Shown: positions 1-6,396, numbered from the stretch's first letter. The stretch: DNA of 11,907 nucleotides from an uncultured bacterium (GCA_905215445.1 CAJMPZ010000063.1:1-11907); one strand, 5' to 3'. The notes: a model not told the origin generated them from the sequence alone. Program-made: numbers and translations.

Positions 1-944
1 ACGGCCAGCGGCAGGAGATTGAGCGCGGCGTTATGCCCTAGTGCCGAATCGGACAATAACGGGAATGCCGGGGCCGCGACAAGCAGCGCGGAGGTAAGGG
101 GGCCCGCGAGGACGCGCCTCGTTGCGGTCGATAGGACGGCGGAGCAAACGGATATCAAGGTTCCGCCCGCAAGCAGCGCGAGAAGCAGGGCTGTGAAGAC
201 GTTTCCCGCGGTCGTGGTGGTAAGCGCGCCGTCATGGAAGAAGGCGATCGGGTACCCAATTTGCCCGAAGCCGTTTAGGACCAAGGCGTAAATGCCCCCG
301 GGTGCGAGGCCGGCGAGGAGCATCGCGGTCCCCGCGGCGATTATCGAAAACACGATCTGGATAAGGCGCCGGAATTTGGGCACGGGCGCCTTTGCCGCCA
401 GGGTCCCGGGCCTTGTGGCGCCGAGCACGAGTATCGACGAGAGAAGGAAGGGGATGAAGGGAAGGAAAGACGGCGCCGTGGCAATGGCGTAAGGCAGGAA
501 GGAAAGGAATGGCAGGTCGTTTGCGGAGGCCGGGATATCCGTGATGCCGGAGCTGCTCAGGGCACGGCAATACGCGAGGTCTGCGTCATTGGTCTCTCGG
601 TCTCCCACGATGGACCCGGATTGGAAGCCTTCGCCCATGAGCGCGTAGTAGCTCTCGGCAGAATCGAGAAAGGCGGCGTCGGTTTGAGCGGCAAGGGCGG
701 CGTTCGCGTATCTTGCAAGCTCCGCGTCAGCTTGCTGCTCTGGCGATAGGTCTGTGCCGTTGGCCTGGGGTGCGCGCGTATTGAATGCGTCGACAAAGCC
801 CTGCATGCCCTGCTTCATAAAGAAGGGCCCGTAGATGGGTGAATTGAACGCAATGGGGACGGAAAAGGCTGCAGCGAGAACGAGCGTACAAATCCATGCG
901 GCCCTGTCTCTTAGGATCAGTTTGAGAAGAAGTCGACAGTACAT
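1..944 (-). CDS. ABC-2-like permease subunit, partial (3' end beyond window)
   Basis: The frame opens at ATG 944 and stays open for 314 codons to the window edge, so the C-terminus is missing. An AGGTG Shine-Dalgarno lies 7 bases before the ATG. Visible layout: a first membrane helix (about residues 15-34), a polar region predicted outside the membrane (about 38-145, rich in Ala, Asp, Glu and Gln), then hydrophobic segments at about 148-173, 195-222, 246-270 and 280-297. Residues 221-232 read LVLNGFG, then Tyr231-Pro232. The same N-G-x-G...Y-P signature occurs twice in the large permease encoded by 1844-4066. The preceding motif, a Pro about 38 residues upstream with an Arg a few residues later, is also shared, so this is a paralogous unit. 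It is most likely the membrane part of an ABC exporter and may use the ATPase encoded at 1098-1838 or one outside the window. Substrate unknown. The membrane-protein call is firm; the family call rests on the internal comparison. Confidence 0.72.
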   Translation of the reverse strand, partial: MYCRLLLKLILRDRAAWICTLVLAAAFSVPIAFNSPIYGPFFMKQGMQGFVDAFNTRAPQANGTDLSPEQQADAELARYANAALAAQTDAAFLDSAESYYALMGEGFQSGSIVGDRETNDADLAYCRALSSSGITDIPASANDLPFLSFLPYAIATAPSFLPFIPFLLSSILVLGATRPGTLAAKAPVPKFRRLIQIVFSIIAAGTAMLLAGLAPGGIYALVLNGFGQIGYPIAFFHDGALTTTTAGNVFTALLLALLAGGTLISVCSAVLSTATRRVLAGPLTSALLVAAPAFPLLSDSALGHNAALNLLPLA

Positions 945-963
945 TTGGAAGCACCTACGTTCC

Positions 964-1095
964 TCAAAGAATCGTTAGATTAAAAGTAACAGACCGGATG
1001 AAGATACGTGCGACGGGGGCGAGGCGAATGGCTGAGCGGTATCGATACGCGGGTTCAACGGTATCACATTGGCCACATAGATTTTTAACTTGCAT
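964..1095 (-). CDS. possible 43-residue small ORF between the ATPase and the second permease
   Basis: ATG 1095 begins two bases after the ATPase stop (TAG 1100-1098), and the frame runs 43 codons to TGA at 966-964, filling most of the otherwise empty 153-base gap. The product begins MQVKNLCGQC and ends in a hydrophobic stretch. The opening resembles the first strand of an ABC ATPase (M-x-V/I-x-N/T-L), so it could be a remnant of a second ATPase gene or pure chance. There is no strong Shine-Dalgarno (GGGCGGG overlaps the upstream stop), though translational coupling is possible. The rest has no recognisable motif. Confidence 0.22.
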   Translation of the reverse strand: MQVKNLCGQCDTVEPAYRYRSAIRLAPVARIFIRSVTFNLTIL

Positions 1096-1097
1096 TT

Positions 1098-1838
1098 CTA
1101 CCCGCCCTTTTCGTAGAGTCGCCGATACGTGCTTAGCGCACCCTCGGCGCGTCCGGCAGGCTTTGCGAAATGGGATCCAGGAGACTTCGGCGCAGCATCA
1201 TCTTGCGGAATGCTTCTAATGAGCCTCCCATCCTTCAAAAACAGAATCTCATCGCACAGCCTATCGACCGAATCCAAGATGTGGGATGACATGATGATGC
1301 ACGTACCAGAATCGGCCAGCTTCCTGAGAATCTCGGAATGCAAGTCCACCCTGCTGGGGTCGAGCGCGTTCATGGGCTCATCTAATAGAAGGTACCGCGC
1401 GCCCGTCGCATACGCAATCGCCAGGGTAAGCTGCTGCTTCATGCCCTGGCTCAGAGTGCGGATCCTCATCTTCGCGAACTCGCCTATCTGCGTTTGTTCC
1501 ACTATCTCTTCGATATCGCGAGCATGCGGCCACATATCGCAAACCATCTTGAGGTGATCTTCCGCACGCAATCCGGGATACAGCAGCGTCCCCTCACCAG
1601 GTGCATAGAAGATCATAGAACGGACCTCTCTCGCACCCGTACCCTGCACCTCATCCAGAACGATGCTCCCGTCCACGCGAGGACCCGGCAAACCTGCCAT
1701 CGCACGCAGCAACGTCGTCTTTCCATGCCCGTTCGGAGCGACGAGACCGTAGACCGTACCCGGGGCAAACTCAGCGTTCACCGAATCTACGAGCACCTTC
1801 TTTCCATAAGAGATCGTCAGCGTTTGAAGGTCAATCAT
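1098..1838 (-). CDS. ABC transporter ATP-binding protein (BcrA/CcmA-like)
   Basis: This is the cytoplasmic ATPase that powers the permease encoded just upstream; the two form one transcription unit. ATG 1838 is preferred because AAAGGGG lies 9 bases ahead of it. An in-frame ATG at 1847 overlaps the permease stop in an ATGA, but the Shine-Dalgarno would abut it. The 246-residue product has Walker A at 34-41 (APNGHGKT, Lys40), signature LSQGM at 129-133, Walker B ending in Asp153-Glu154 (LLLDEP), D-loop ALDPS and the switch His186 (SSH). Two departures stand out: the first Walker A Gly is Ala, and the Q-loop position (FYAPGEG, about residue 81) has Gly where Gln or Glu is usual. The short C-terminal tail after KDGRL is polar and lacks a recognisable extra domain. 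Substrate not determinable from sequence; antibiotic or peptide export or immunity is typical of this ATPase subfamily. Confidence 0.9.
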   Translation of the reverse strand: MIDLQTLTISYGKKVLVDSVNAEFAPGTVYGLVAPNGHGKTTLLRAMAGLPGPRVDGSIVLDEVQGTGAREVRSMIFYAPGEGTLLYPGLRAEDHLKMVCDMWPHARDIEEIVEQTQIGEFAKMRIRTLSQGMKQQLTLAIAYATGARYLLLDEPMNALDPSRVDLHSEILRKLADSGTCIIMSSHILDSVDRLCDEILFLKDGRLIRSIPQDDAAPKSPGSHFAKPAGRAEGALSTYRRLYEKGG

Positions 1839-1843
1839 CGAGA

Positions 1844-4066
1844 TCATCCCCTTTCGATCTTTGGAACACTCAGGCGCACCATCAACGGAGATACGGCGCC
1901 CAAGACCACCAGCAGAGCGCCCGATGCGCCGACGACCTCTCCAAAAGGCATCGCGTTCGTCCCTCGCCCAAGGAACCCAATCGTCCCCACCTGGGAAGCG
2001 GGATCAAACGAGGCGAATGGAGCCAGCAGCGCGACGCCCATGCCCACGCTTTCAACATGAGCGCTCAACGAACCCAACACCAAGAGAACCGCGCAAACCA
2101 TTCCGGTGACAACGGGGTTGCGGCTAATCGCTGCTGTCAACGCAGCGACGACGGAAATCACGCCGTATGCCATGACCAGCAACGGAATACTGCACAACAC
2201 CGCCTCCCCCACCATGGACGTTGTCGAAGCTCCCGCCCGAATGAGAGCGACGGGATACTCCGATCCACCCGCACCGTTCTTAATCACGGACACAACGACA
2301 GCGGGAACCATCGACACCAAAAGCAGCACCAAGCCAAGCAGGAGAGCCAGCGCAACAGCCGTCAGAAAACGCACATGCGCTGTTGCGGGGATCTGGAGAA
2401 CCAGAAGGGAACGACACCGCAGGTGGGTGCACGCGAGCGATGTGACAACCACGGGCAACAGCAAAAATAAGGAGGGAAGCGCTGCCTGGAGATACGAAAG
2501 GAGGATTAATGGGGGCATCTTCGTACTTAACTCGTAAACCTTGGGGTCCGGCAAGCTCGCGATCGACTCAAGCAGAAGGGCGCGCGCCTCCGCACGAGAA
2601 GGAGTCTCCGGCTCGATTCCGATCGATTGCAGGAGAGTCGCATCTGCCGCGCCCAGCTCACCTCGAGCGCGCTCGTACGTCGCAAGGCTTCGAAACCCCT
2701 CCGCAGGCATAGGCGCGTACACGAAACCCGAAAGAGCATCCCGCATGTCTTCCAGGGCCGCTTTGCCCTCGACGTCCATATTCGCAGCGTTCTGCTCTAA
2801 ATACCGATCTATTGAACGGAGCTCCCCATCCCTATACCGAACAGCGGAAACGTTATCAGCGTCAGGAAACATCTCGACCAGAGCCGGGGCCAGCATCGTC
2901 GTCGACATTGCAATCGCGCATACGGCGAGGGTAGGAGAACGCAGGAGCAGTTTCCCCATCGTTCTTACGTATGCAACGGCGGAGGCACAAGCGCTCGAAC
3001 GAGTTGCCGTTCTCGATGCAGTGAAGGAACCTCTCTCAAGACAAATCGGGGATATCGGGCACGCGCAGCCGCTCTTTCCAGCAACGCAAAGCAGGCTAAT
3101 TGCCAGCACCTCGATCCCGATTGCGCATACGAGGGCAATCGCGTCACGCTCGAAGCAAAGTCCAGGCAGATTCACTATCTGCGTTGTCGGGTACGGGCTA
3201 TAGGCGCCGACGGTCAACTCAGTGTTCGTATACGTAAGGGGATTCAACAGGGCGAACTCACGTAAAGCGATGGATCTTCCGTAATACCCGGGAACCATCG
3301 TCACCCCCATCAGGGCACATACGAACACGATTCCAAGCGTAGGGTTATTGGCAATCTTCACGGCAAGGTGAACGACAAGCGAGATGAACGCTGCCACCAA
3401 GAATTGCAAGATGGCCGTCTGCGCGAACACCAGCCAAGCCGGTTTGATAACCGGAGTCGCATATTGAATGTAGCCTATCGGATAGAACGGCGAGCCCGGG
3501 CCATTCTTCACAAGCGCGGCGATTATCCCTGGAAGATTGATGGCGAGGACGGCAAACATTGCAAAAACACTCGCCCATACGCTCGATGCAACAAGTCTAC
3601 CCAGCTCGCCCATCGGTGCCTGGATGATGAGCTTTTCACGTTTGTTAAGACGCGCGGCAAGGAACGAGACGGCAACGGCCGTTGCGACCCATAGCAAGTA
3701 CTCCTTCGATCCGTCATAATAGGTGTACTCTCCATCCGATATCTGCAGAAACGGAAGTAGGGGAGAGAGCGGTGCCAAGATAAGACGTCCCGCGGCAAGA
3801 GGGTACAGAAGCGCGGGCATGCTTGATGAAGAGGTATAGACACCGTCCTCCCCCGCATTCACAAGCGCATCCGCATAGGATGCTGACAATTCCTGCTCAA
3901 CACGGGTTATTCCCGACTCGAGGTATTCGACCCGTCCGTCGATGCCAGCCGCGCTCCTGAAGACGGGCAGAGCACAAAGAACCATCAACGCAACAACGAC
4001 AACACAGAGCGACCTGGAGGAGAGAAGCGACCTAAAGATCGCCTTCGAGATTTTGAGCATATTCAT
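1844..4066 (-). CDS. large ABC permease made of two tandem homologous halves
   Basis: ATG 4066 (MNMLKIS) has AAGG 6 bases upstream. An in-frame ATG at 4084 has no ribosome site, so a 740-residue product is likely. Numbers below are for the 746-residue version. Each half has a short basic N-terminus, one membrane helix (25-44; 382-400), a long polar loop predicted outside the membrane (45-105; 401-525) and several more helices. Half 1 has LVKNGPG at 191-197 and Tyr201-Pro202; half 2 has IKNGAG at 601-606 and Tyr610-Pro611. Just upstream, LIIQAP (152-157) matches LVLQIP (561-566). A polar, Ser- and Thr-rich linker (about 337-370) joins the halves. The gene overlaps the ATPase start region in an ATGA. 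The fusion would supply both membrane halves of one transporter in a single chain. Not matched to a named family beyond ABC-2-like; substrate unknown. Confidence 0.85.
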   Translation of the reverse strand: MNMLKISKAIFRSLLSSRSLCVVVVALMVLCALPVFRSAAGIDGRVEYLESGITRVEQELSASYADALVNAGEDGVYTSSSSMPALLYPLAAGRLILAPLSPLLPFLQISDGEYTYYDGSKEYLLWVATAVAVSFLAARLNKREKLIIQAPMGELGRLVASSVWASVFAMFAVLAINLPGIIAALVKNGPGSPFYPIGYIQYATPVIKPAWLVFAQTAILQFLVAAFISLVVHLAVKIANNPTLGIVFVCALMGVTMVPGYYGRSIALREFALLNPLTYTNTELTVGAYSPYPTTQIVNLPGLCFERDAIALVCAIGIEVLAISLLCVAGKSGCACPISPICLERGSFTASRTATRSSACASAVAYVRTMGKLLLRSPTLAVCAIAMSTTMLAPALVEMFPDADNVSAVRYRDGELRSIDRYLEQNAANMDVEGKAALEDMRDALSGFVYAPMPAEGFRSLATYERARGELGAADATLLQSIGIEPETPSRAEARALLLESIASLPDPKVYELSTKMPPLILLSYLQAALPSLFLLLPVVVTSLACTHLRCRSLLVLQIPATAHVRFLTAVALALLLGLVLLLVSMVPAVVVSVIKNGAGGSEYPVALIRAGASTTSMVGEAVLCSIPLLVMAYGVISVVAALTAAISRNPVVTGMVCAVLLVLGSLSAHVESVGMGVALLAPFASFDPASQVGTIGFLGRGTNAMPFGEVVGASGALLVVLGAVSPLMVRLSVPKIERG

Positions 4067-4097
4067 CGCCAACCTTAACCTCATCCAGTCGGAACAG

Positions 4098-4124
4098 AGG
4101 GGCCGAACAAAATGCTCGGCCCTT
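4098..4124. promoter_or_regulatory. hairpin in the leader of the permease operon
   Basis: GGGCCGA (4100-4106) and TCGGCCC (4116-4122) are perfect 7-bp arms around a 9-base loop, extendable to 9 bp with one wobble pair. It lies 32 bases upstream of the preferred permease start and would be transcribed in the minus-strand leader. On the plus strand it is followed by TTATTA, so it could also act as a weak terminator in that direction, although no plus-strand gene ends here. An attenuator role is inference only. Confidence 0.4.
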
Positions 4125-4129
4125 ATTAC

Positions 4130-4164
4130 TTGCCGGCAAAGTCAATTTAACATAAACTGTTAAA
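4130..4164 (+). promoter_or_regulatory. promoter and operator-like inverted repeat between divergent units
   Basis: A perfect inverted repeat TTTAACA-TAAAC-TGTTAAA occupies 4146-4164, in a stretch (4121-4200) that is about 31% G+C by hand count. A plus-strand promoter fits around it: TTGCCG at 4130-4135, a 17-base spacer, and TAAACT at 4153-4158, the -10 sitting in the centre of the repeat. A repressor bound here would block the DUF2975/XRE pair and could also affect the divergent ABC operon. The XRE protein encoded at 4724 is the obvious candidate ligand, by proximity only. I see no convincing minus-strand promoter, though one must lie nearby. Confidence 0.5.
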
Positions 4165-4201
4165 AAGTAACCTGAGTTTTTTAAATTCTTCGGAGGTTAT
4201 T

Positions 4202-4714
4202 ATGAGTTCCGACAATCGCACTCCCCGGCTTCATTCCTTCCGCATCGCATGTGCGATAGCCTCTGCGACCCTTTGCGCCACCGCCATCGCACAAGTGGCG
4301 TTCTCCTTAAAGCCAGCAATCGAAGTGCTCGACAACCCTGTAATTGCAGACTCCCCCGCGTATCCAGCCCTTGCGATCTCGACATTGGTCCCTGCCGTCA
4401 TCGGTATCGCTACGACCATCCTCAGCGCCGTTCTCGTGTGGACGATCAAGAGCGGAGACCCCTTCAAGAAAGGGTCTGCGACATGCTTGAAGGTGCTCGG
4501 CATTCTCTTCGTTGTTCAAGCTGCCACCAGCCTCTACGCCGGCTCACTCAAAACCTCCGTTTCGATGTTTGGCGGCGAGGGGGCCGTCGGCGCCCAAGAG
4601 ATCGCTTCATCATTCGATTGGACCTCTCTGGTTCTCGGCATCGTCCTGTTCATGCTTTCCCAGCTCTTCTTGTACGCCCGAGAGCTGTACCTCGACTCCG
4701 ACGAGATTGCGTAA
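4202..4714 (+). CDS. DUF2975 domain-containing four-helix membrane protein
   Basis: ATG 4202 has a strong GGAGG (4192-4196) 5 bases upstream. The 170-residue protein has four hydrophobic helices at about 13-36, 54-82, 95-115 and 139-158, and ends in an acidic tail after AREL (RELYLDSDEIA), as DUF2975 proteins characteristically do. Length and layout match the family, whose members almost always sit directly upstream of a small YozG-like HTH gene, as here (stop and next ATG 9 bases apart). The molecular function of the family is not established; a membrane partner or sensor for the regulator is the usual guess. It diverges from the ABC operon, which suggests a shared control region. The family call comes from topology, tail and gene pairing rather than a catalytic motif. 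Confidence 0.75.
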   Translation: MSSDNRTPRLHSFRIACAIASATLCATAIAQVAFSLKPAIEVLDNPVIADSPAYPALAISTLVPAVIGIATTILSAVLVWTIKSGDPFKKGSATCLKVLGILFVVQAATSLYAGSLKTSVSMFGGEGAVGAQEIASSFDWTSLVLGIVLFMLSQLFLYARELYLDSDEIA

Positions 4715-4723
4715 GGAAACGCC

Positions 4724-4975
4724 ATGCCCGTAATTGTTCGCCTCGACAAGATCATGGCCGAGCGAAAGATTTCCTCGAACGAACTTGCCGAAAGGATTGG
4801 AACCACGCCCGTGAACCTGTCCCGTATTAAAAAAGGGCATATTCGCGGCATTCGCTTCAACACACTCGAGCAGCTATGCCTCGCCCTTCGTTGCCAACCC
4901 GGAGACCTTCTCGAAGTCATGAGCGAAGAGGATGCCCGAAAGGAGTTCGGACTCGATTGGTCCGCCGAGGATTAG
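4724..4975 (+). CDS. XRE-family HTH regulator, YozG-like
   Basis: This is an 83-residue single-domain DNA-binding protein. The HTH lies at about 17-40: helix 2 is NELAERIG and the recognition helix is around PVNLSRIKKG. It is followed by RFNTLEQLCLALRCQPGDLLE, the conserved ending of the YozG/Cro-like group that pairs with DUF2975. AAGGA (4713-4717) overlaps the upstream stop, giving tight coupling to the DUF2975 gene. A likely target is the inverted repeat at 4146-4164 in front of its own operon. The C-terminus has about 15 residues beyond the usual end (roughly MSEEDARKEFGLDWSAED), and its TAG stop (4973-4975) is followed in the same frame by a recombinase fragment. The tail may therefore be native or junction-derived. 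Confidence 0.88.
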   Translation: MPVIVRLDKIMAERKISSNELAERIGTTPVNLSRIKKGHIRGIRFNTLEQLCLALRCQPGDLLEVMSEEDARKEFGLDWSAED

Positions 4976-5770
4976 AGGGCGGTCGTACTCGCCCTGCACA
5001 CGGGGATGCGAATCGGCGAGGTCTGCGGCCTTCGGTGGTGCGATGTGGATTTCGAGACGGGCCTGATCTCGATCAGACACTCGGTGGCGTACGCGAAGGG
5101 AATGGGTTCGTTCATCAAGGACACCAAGACCCATGACGCCAGGGGTATCCCCATCGACCCGGTCGGCCTACTCCCCTTCCTGAAGGAGACCCACGAGATC
5201 GACTGCGGAAAGCTGCGCTTGCGCGGCCTTACCGGGGCGGTCGAGATCGGGGACTGCTACATCCTGTCGGAGCCGGGCGCGACCTTCGCGACGACAAGCT
5301 ATATCCGCAGGGCGTTCAAGACGTTCTCGGAGACCAACGGCCTCATGGGCACCAACGACGAGCTGATCACGTTCCACGGCCTTCGCCACACGTTCGCAAC
5401 GCAGTGGATCCGCCAAGGCGGCGATATCAAGGCGCTCCAATCGATCCTCGGCCACAAGGACGCCATGGCGACGCTCAACGTCTACGCCGACATCGAGCCC
5501 ATCTCCAAAATCCATAACATGCTGCGCGCCACGCCGTGCCTTTGGCGCGGGCACCTCGGGCCGAGGGTCGATCCGGGTCCCATGTTCCAACAGAGTCCAA
5601 CAGAGGATCCAGGAGTCCATCGAGACGCTCTAGGCGTTCGGCTACGGCATCACCGAGCCGGACGACCGAAATATCGCCATACGCGACGTGAAGACGAACA
5701 GTTGGCTCTAGCTCACCGAGTACGCGGCAGTGCTGGGCCCATCCCAACTGAGGTCACGGTGGTCCGATAG
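4976..5770 (+). pseudogene. truncated tyrosine recombinase/integrase (catalytic domain only)
   Basis: The recognisable homology starts directly after the XRE stop (RAVVLALHTGMRIGE), in the same frame. The only ATG that could start it is 5006, right at the catalytic Arg, and it has no ribosome site. Counting from that ATG, the catalytic set is present: Arg2 (TGMRIGE), beta-hairpin Lys41 (TKTHDARGIPI), His124-x-x-Arg127 (HGLRH), His150 (LGHKD) and Tyr160 (NVYADIE). The N-terminal arm-binding and core-binding domains (normally about 150-200 residues) are missing, so site-specific recombination is unlikely. After about residue 172 (base 5520) the frame becomes Arg/His/Pro-rich and looks out of phase, suggesting a frameshift before the nominal stop at 5768-5770. 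It is best read as the tail of an integrase left by a lost or rearranged mobile element. The catalytic fragment could conceivably still be translated by reinitiation from the XRE gene. Confidence 0.82.
5586..5605. repeat. tandem 10-bp duplication TCCAACAGAG
   Basis: TCCAACAGAG occurs twice head-to-tail with no spacer, just past the region where the integrase frame degrades. A 10-base duplication changes the downstream frame and may be part of the decay. Confidence 0.6.
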
Positions 5771-5873
5771 GGGCGCCGCCCGCGGCATGCGCCGCGGAGC
5801 GGTATCCCCTACCGAAGGGCGGGGATGCCCTCCGCTTCCAGTTCGGAATCAGCCGTCGGAGGCGTTCGGCTGA
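5586..5873 (+). pseudogene. possible decayed coding remnant with in-frame TAG codons
   Basis: In the third frame, different from the integrase ORF, the sequence reads like ordinary protein (IQESIETL, stop, AFGYGITEPDDRN..., stop, LTEYAAVLGPSQLR), interrupted by TAG at 5631-5633 and 5709-5711 and ending at TGA 5871-5873. The composition is more protein-like than the Arg/His-rich overlapping frame. Both stops are one C-to-T change from CAG. I do not recognise the product. It could be the shifted C-terminus of the integrase or a separate cargo gene of the same element. Confidence 0.35.
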
Positions 5874-6037
5874 CTGCGGGAACGGCCTGTCCGCTCAATG
5901 TGTTCGGCTGAGATCGGAAATCAACCCAACACGAGCCGGACACGCGCCAGACGGCTCTTCCCCGTACGGCCTTCCCCCTTACGCTCATGTTGCAGGCATG
6001 TAACGCCGCAGCGAGCGCACCTTTTTTGCGCCAGACA
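5771..6037. other. gene-free spacer with three clustered hairpins and GTTCGGCT repeats
   Basis: No convincing intact gene lies between the integrase remnant and the ACT gene (5771-6107); the decayed frame above reaches to 5873. Three inverted repeats follow one another. CCGCGGC-ATGC-GCCGCGG is at 5780-5797. GGTATCCCC/GGGGATGCC (5801-5809/5821-5829) has one wobble pair and an 11-base loop. TCAGCCG/CGGCTGA is at 5849-5855/5867-5873. None has a T-tract, so they are not standard terminators. GTTCGGCTGA is repeated at 5864-5873 and 5902-5911, and its first 8 bases also occur at 5636-5643. Nothing recognisable from about 5912 to 6037. Confidence 0.5.
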
Positions 6038-6060
6038 GGTACAATGATGAACACTGTACC
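6038..6060 (+). promoter_or_regulatory. -10 element within an inverted repeat, upstream of the ACT gene
   Basis: TACAAT at 6040-6045 is a good -10 hexamer about 62 bases before the ACT start. No good -35 lies 16-18 bases upstream (GCACCT is weak). The -10 is embedded in a perfect inverted repeat, GGTACA (6038-6043) and TGTACC (6055-6060), separated by 11 bases and spanning the expected start of transcription, where a repressor could sit. Confidence 0.42.
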
Positions 6061-6107
6061 GTAGCGGAGCGCCCCGCGCGCGCCGCAACCACGCGAAAGG
6101 GTTTCCC

Positions 6108-6395
6108 ATGGCCGAGATCTCGTCCTCCCGTATCGTCATCACCGTCCTTGGCAAGAACCGCCCCGGCATCGTCGCCGGCGTCACCCGCGTTCTGGGCGAG
6201 GCCAACGTCGACATCCGCGACATTACGCAGTCCATTATCGAGGACATCTTCACCATGACCATGCTGGCCGACACCGCCGAGTCCAAGCTCGACTTTGCCG
6301 AGCTGCAGAAGGCCCTGGCCGAGGCCGGCGAGCTTTCGGGCGTCAATGTGTCTATCCAGCGCGAGGACGTCTTTAACTTTATGTACCGCCTGTAG
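6108..6395 (+). CDS. ACT domain-containing protein (UPF0237 type)
   Basis: ATG 6108 has AAAGGG (6096-6101) 6 bases upstream. The 95-residue product is one ACT domain with the beta-alpha-beta-beta-alpha-beta pattern. VITVLGKNRPGIVAGVTRVLGE (about 10-31) is the first strand, ligand loop and helix; NVDIRDITQSI the second strand; FTMTMLAD the third. The end, VSIQREDVFNFMYRL, matches the QRED-(I/V)-F-x-x-M-x-R-(I/L) tail of UPF0237 proteins. The domain is expected to bind a small ligand, probably an amino acid, and to act as a regulator; the precise role is not established. UPF0237 genes usually precede a UPF0210/DUF711 gene, but here the next gene is citrate synthase, 78 bases on, with no terminator between, so co-transcription is likely. 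Its N-terminus is a few residues longer than typical. Confidence 0.9.
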   Translation: MAEISSSRIVITVLGKNRPGIVAGVTRVLGEANVDIRDITQSIIEDIFTMTMLADTAESKLDFAELQKALAEAGELSGVNVSIQREDVFNFMYRL

Positions 6396-6396
6396 C

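Noticed and set aside
1039..1048. 10-bp palindrome GTATCGATAC between the ATPase and second permease genes
   Set aside because: It is a short self-complementary word with no T-tract and no promoter context; not enough to call an operator or terminator.
1029..1060. tRNA-Ser-like stretch (GGCTGAGCGG ... GGGTTCAA)
   Set aside because: The D-arm-like and T-loop-like words are only about 15 bases apart, and no acceptor stem, anticodon arm or variable arm can be formed.
2541..3203. 220-codon plus-strand open frame inside the large permease
   Set aside because: It is the antisense of a recognisable membrane protein; its Ser/Arg/Ala-rich composition is typical of a shadow frame.
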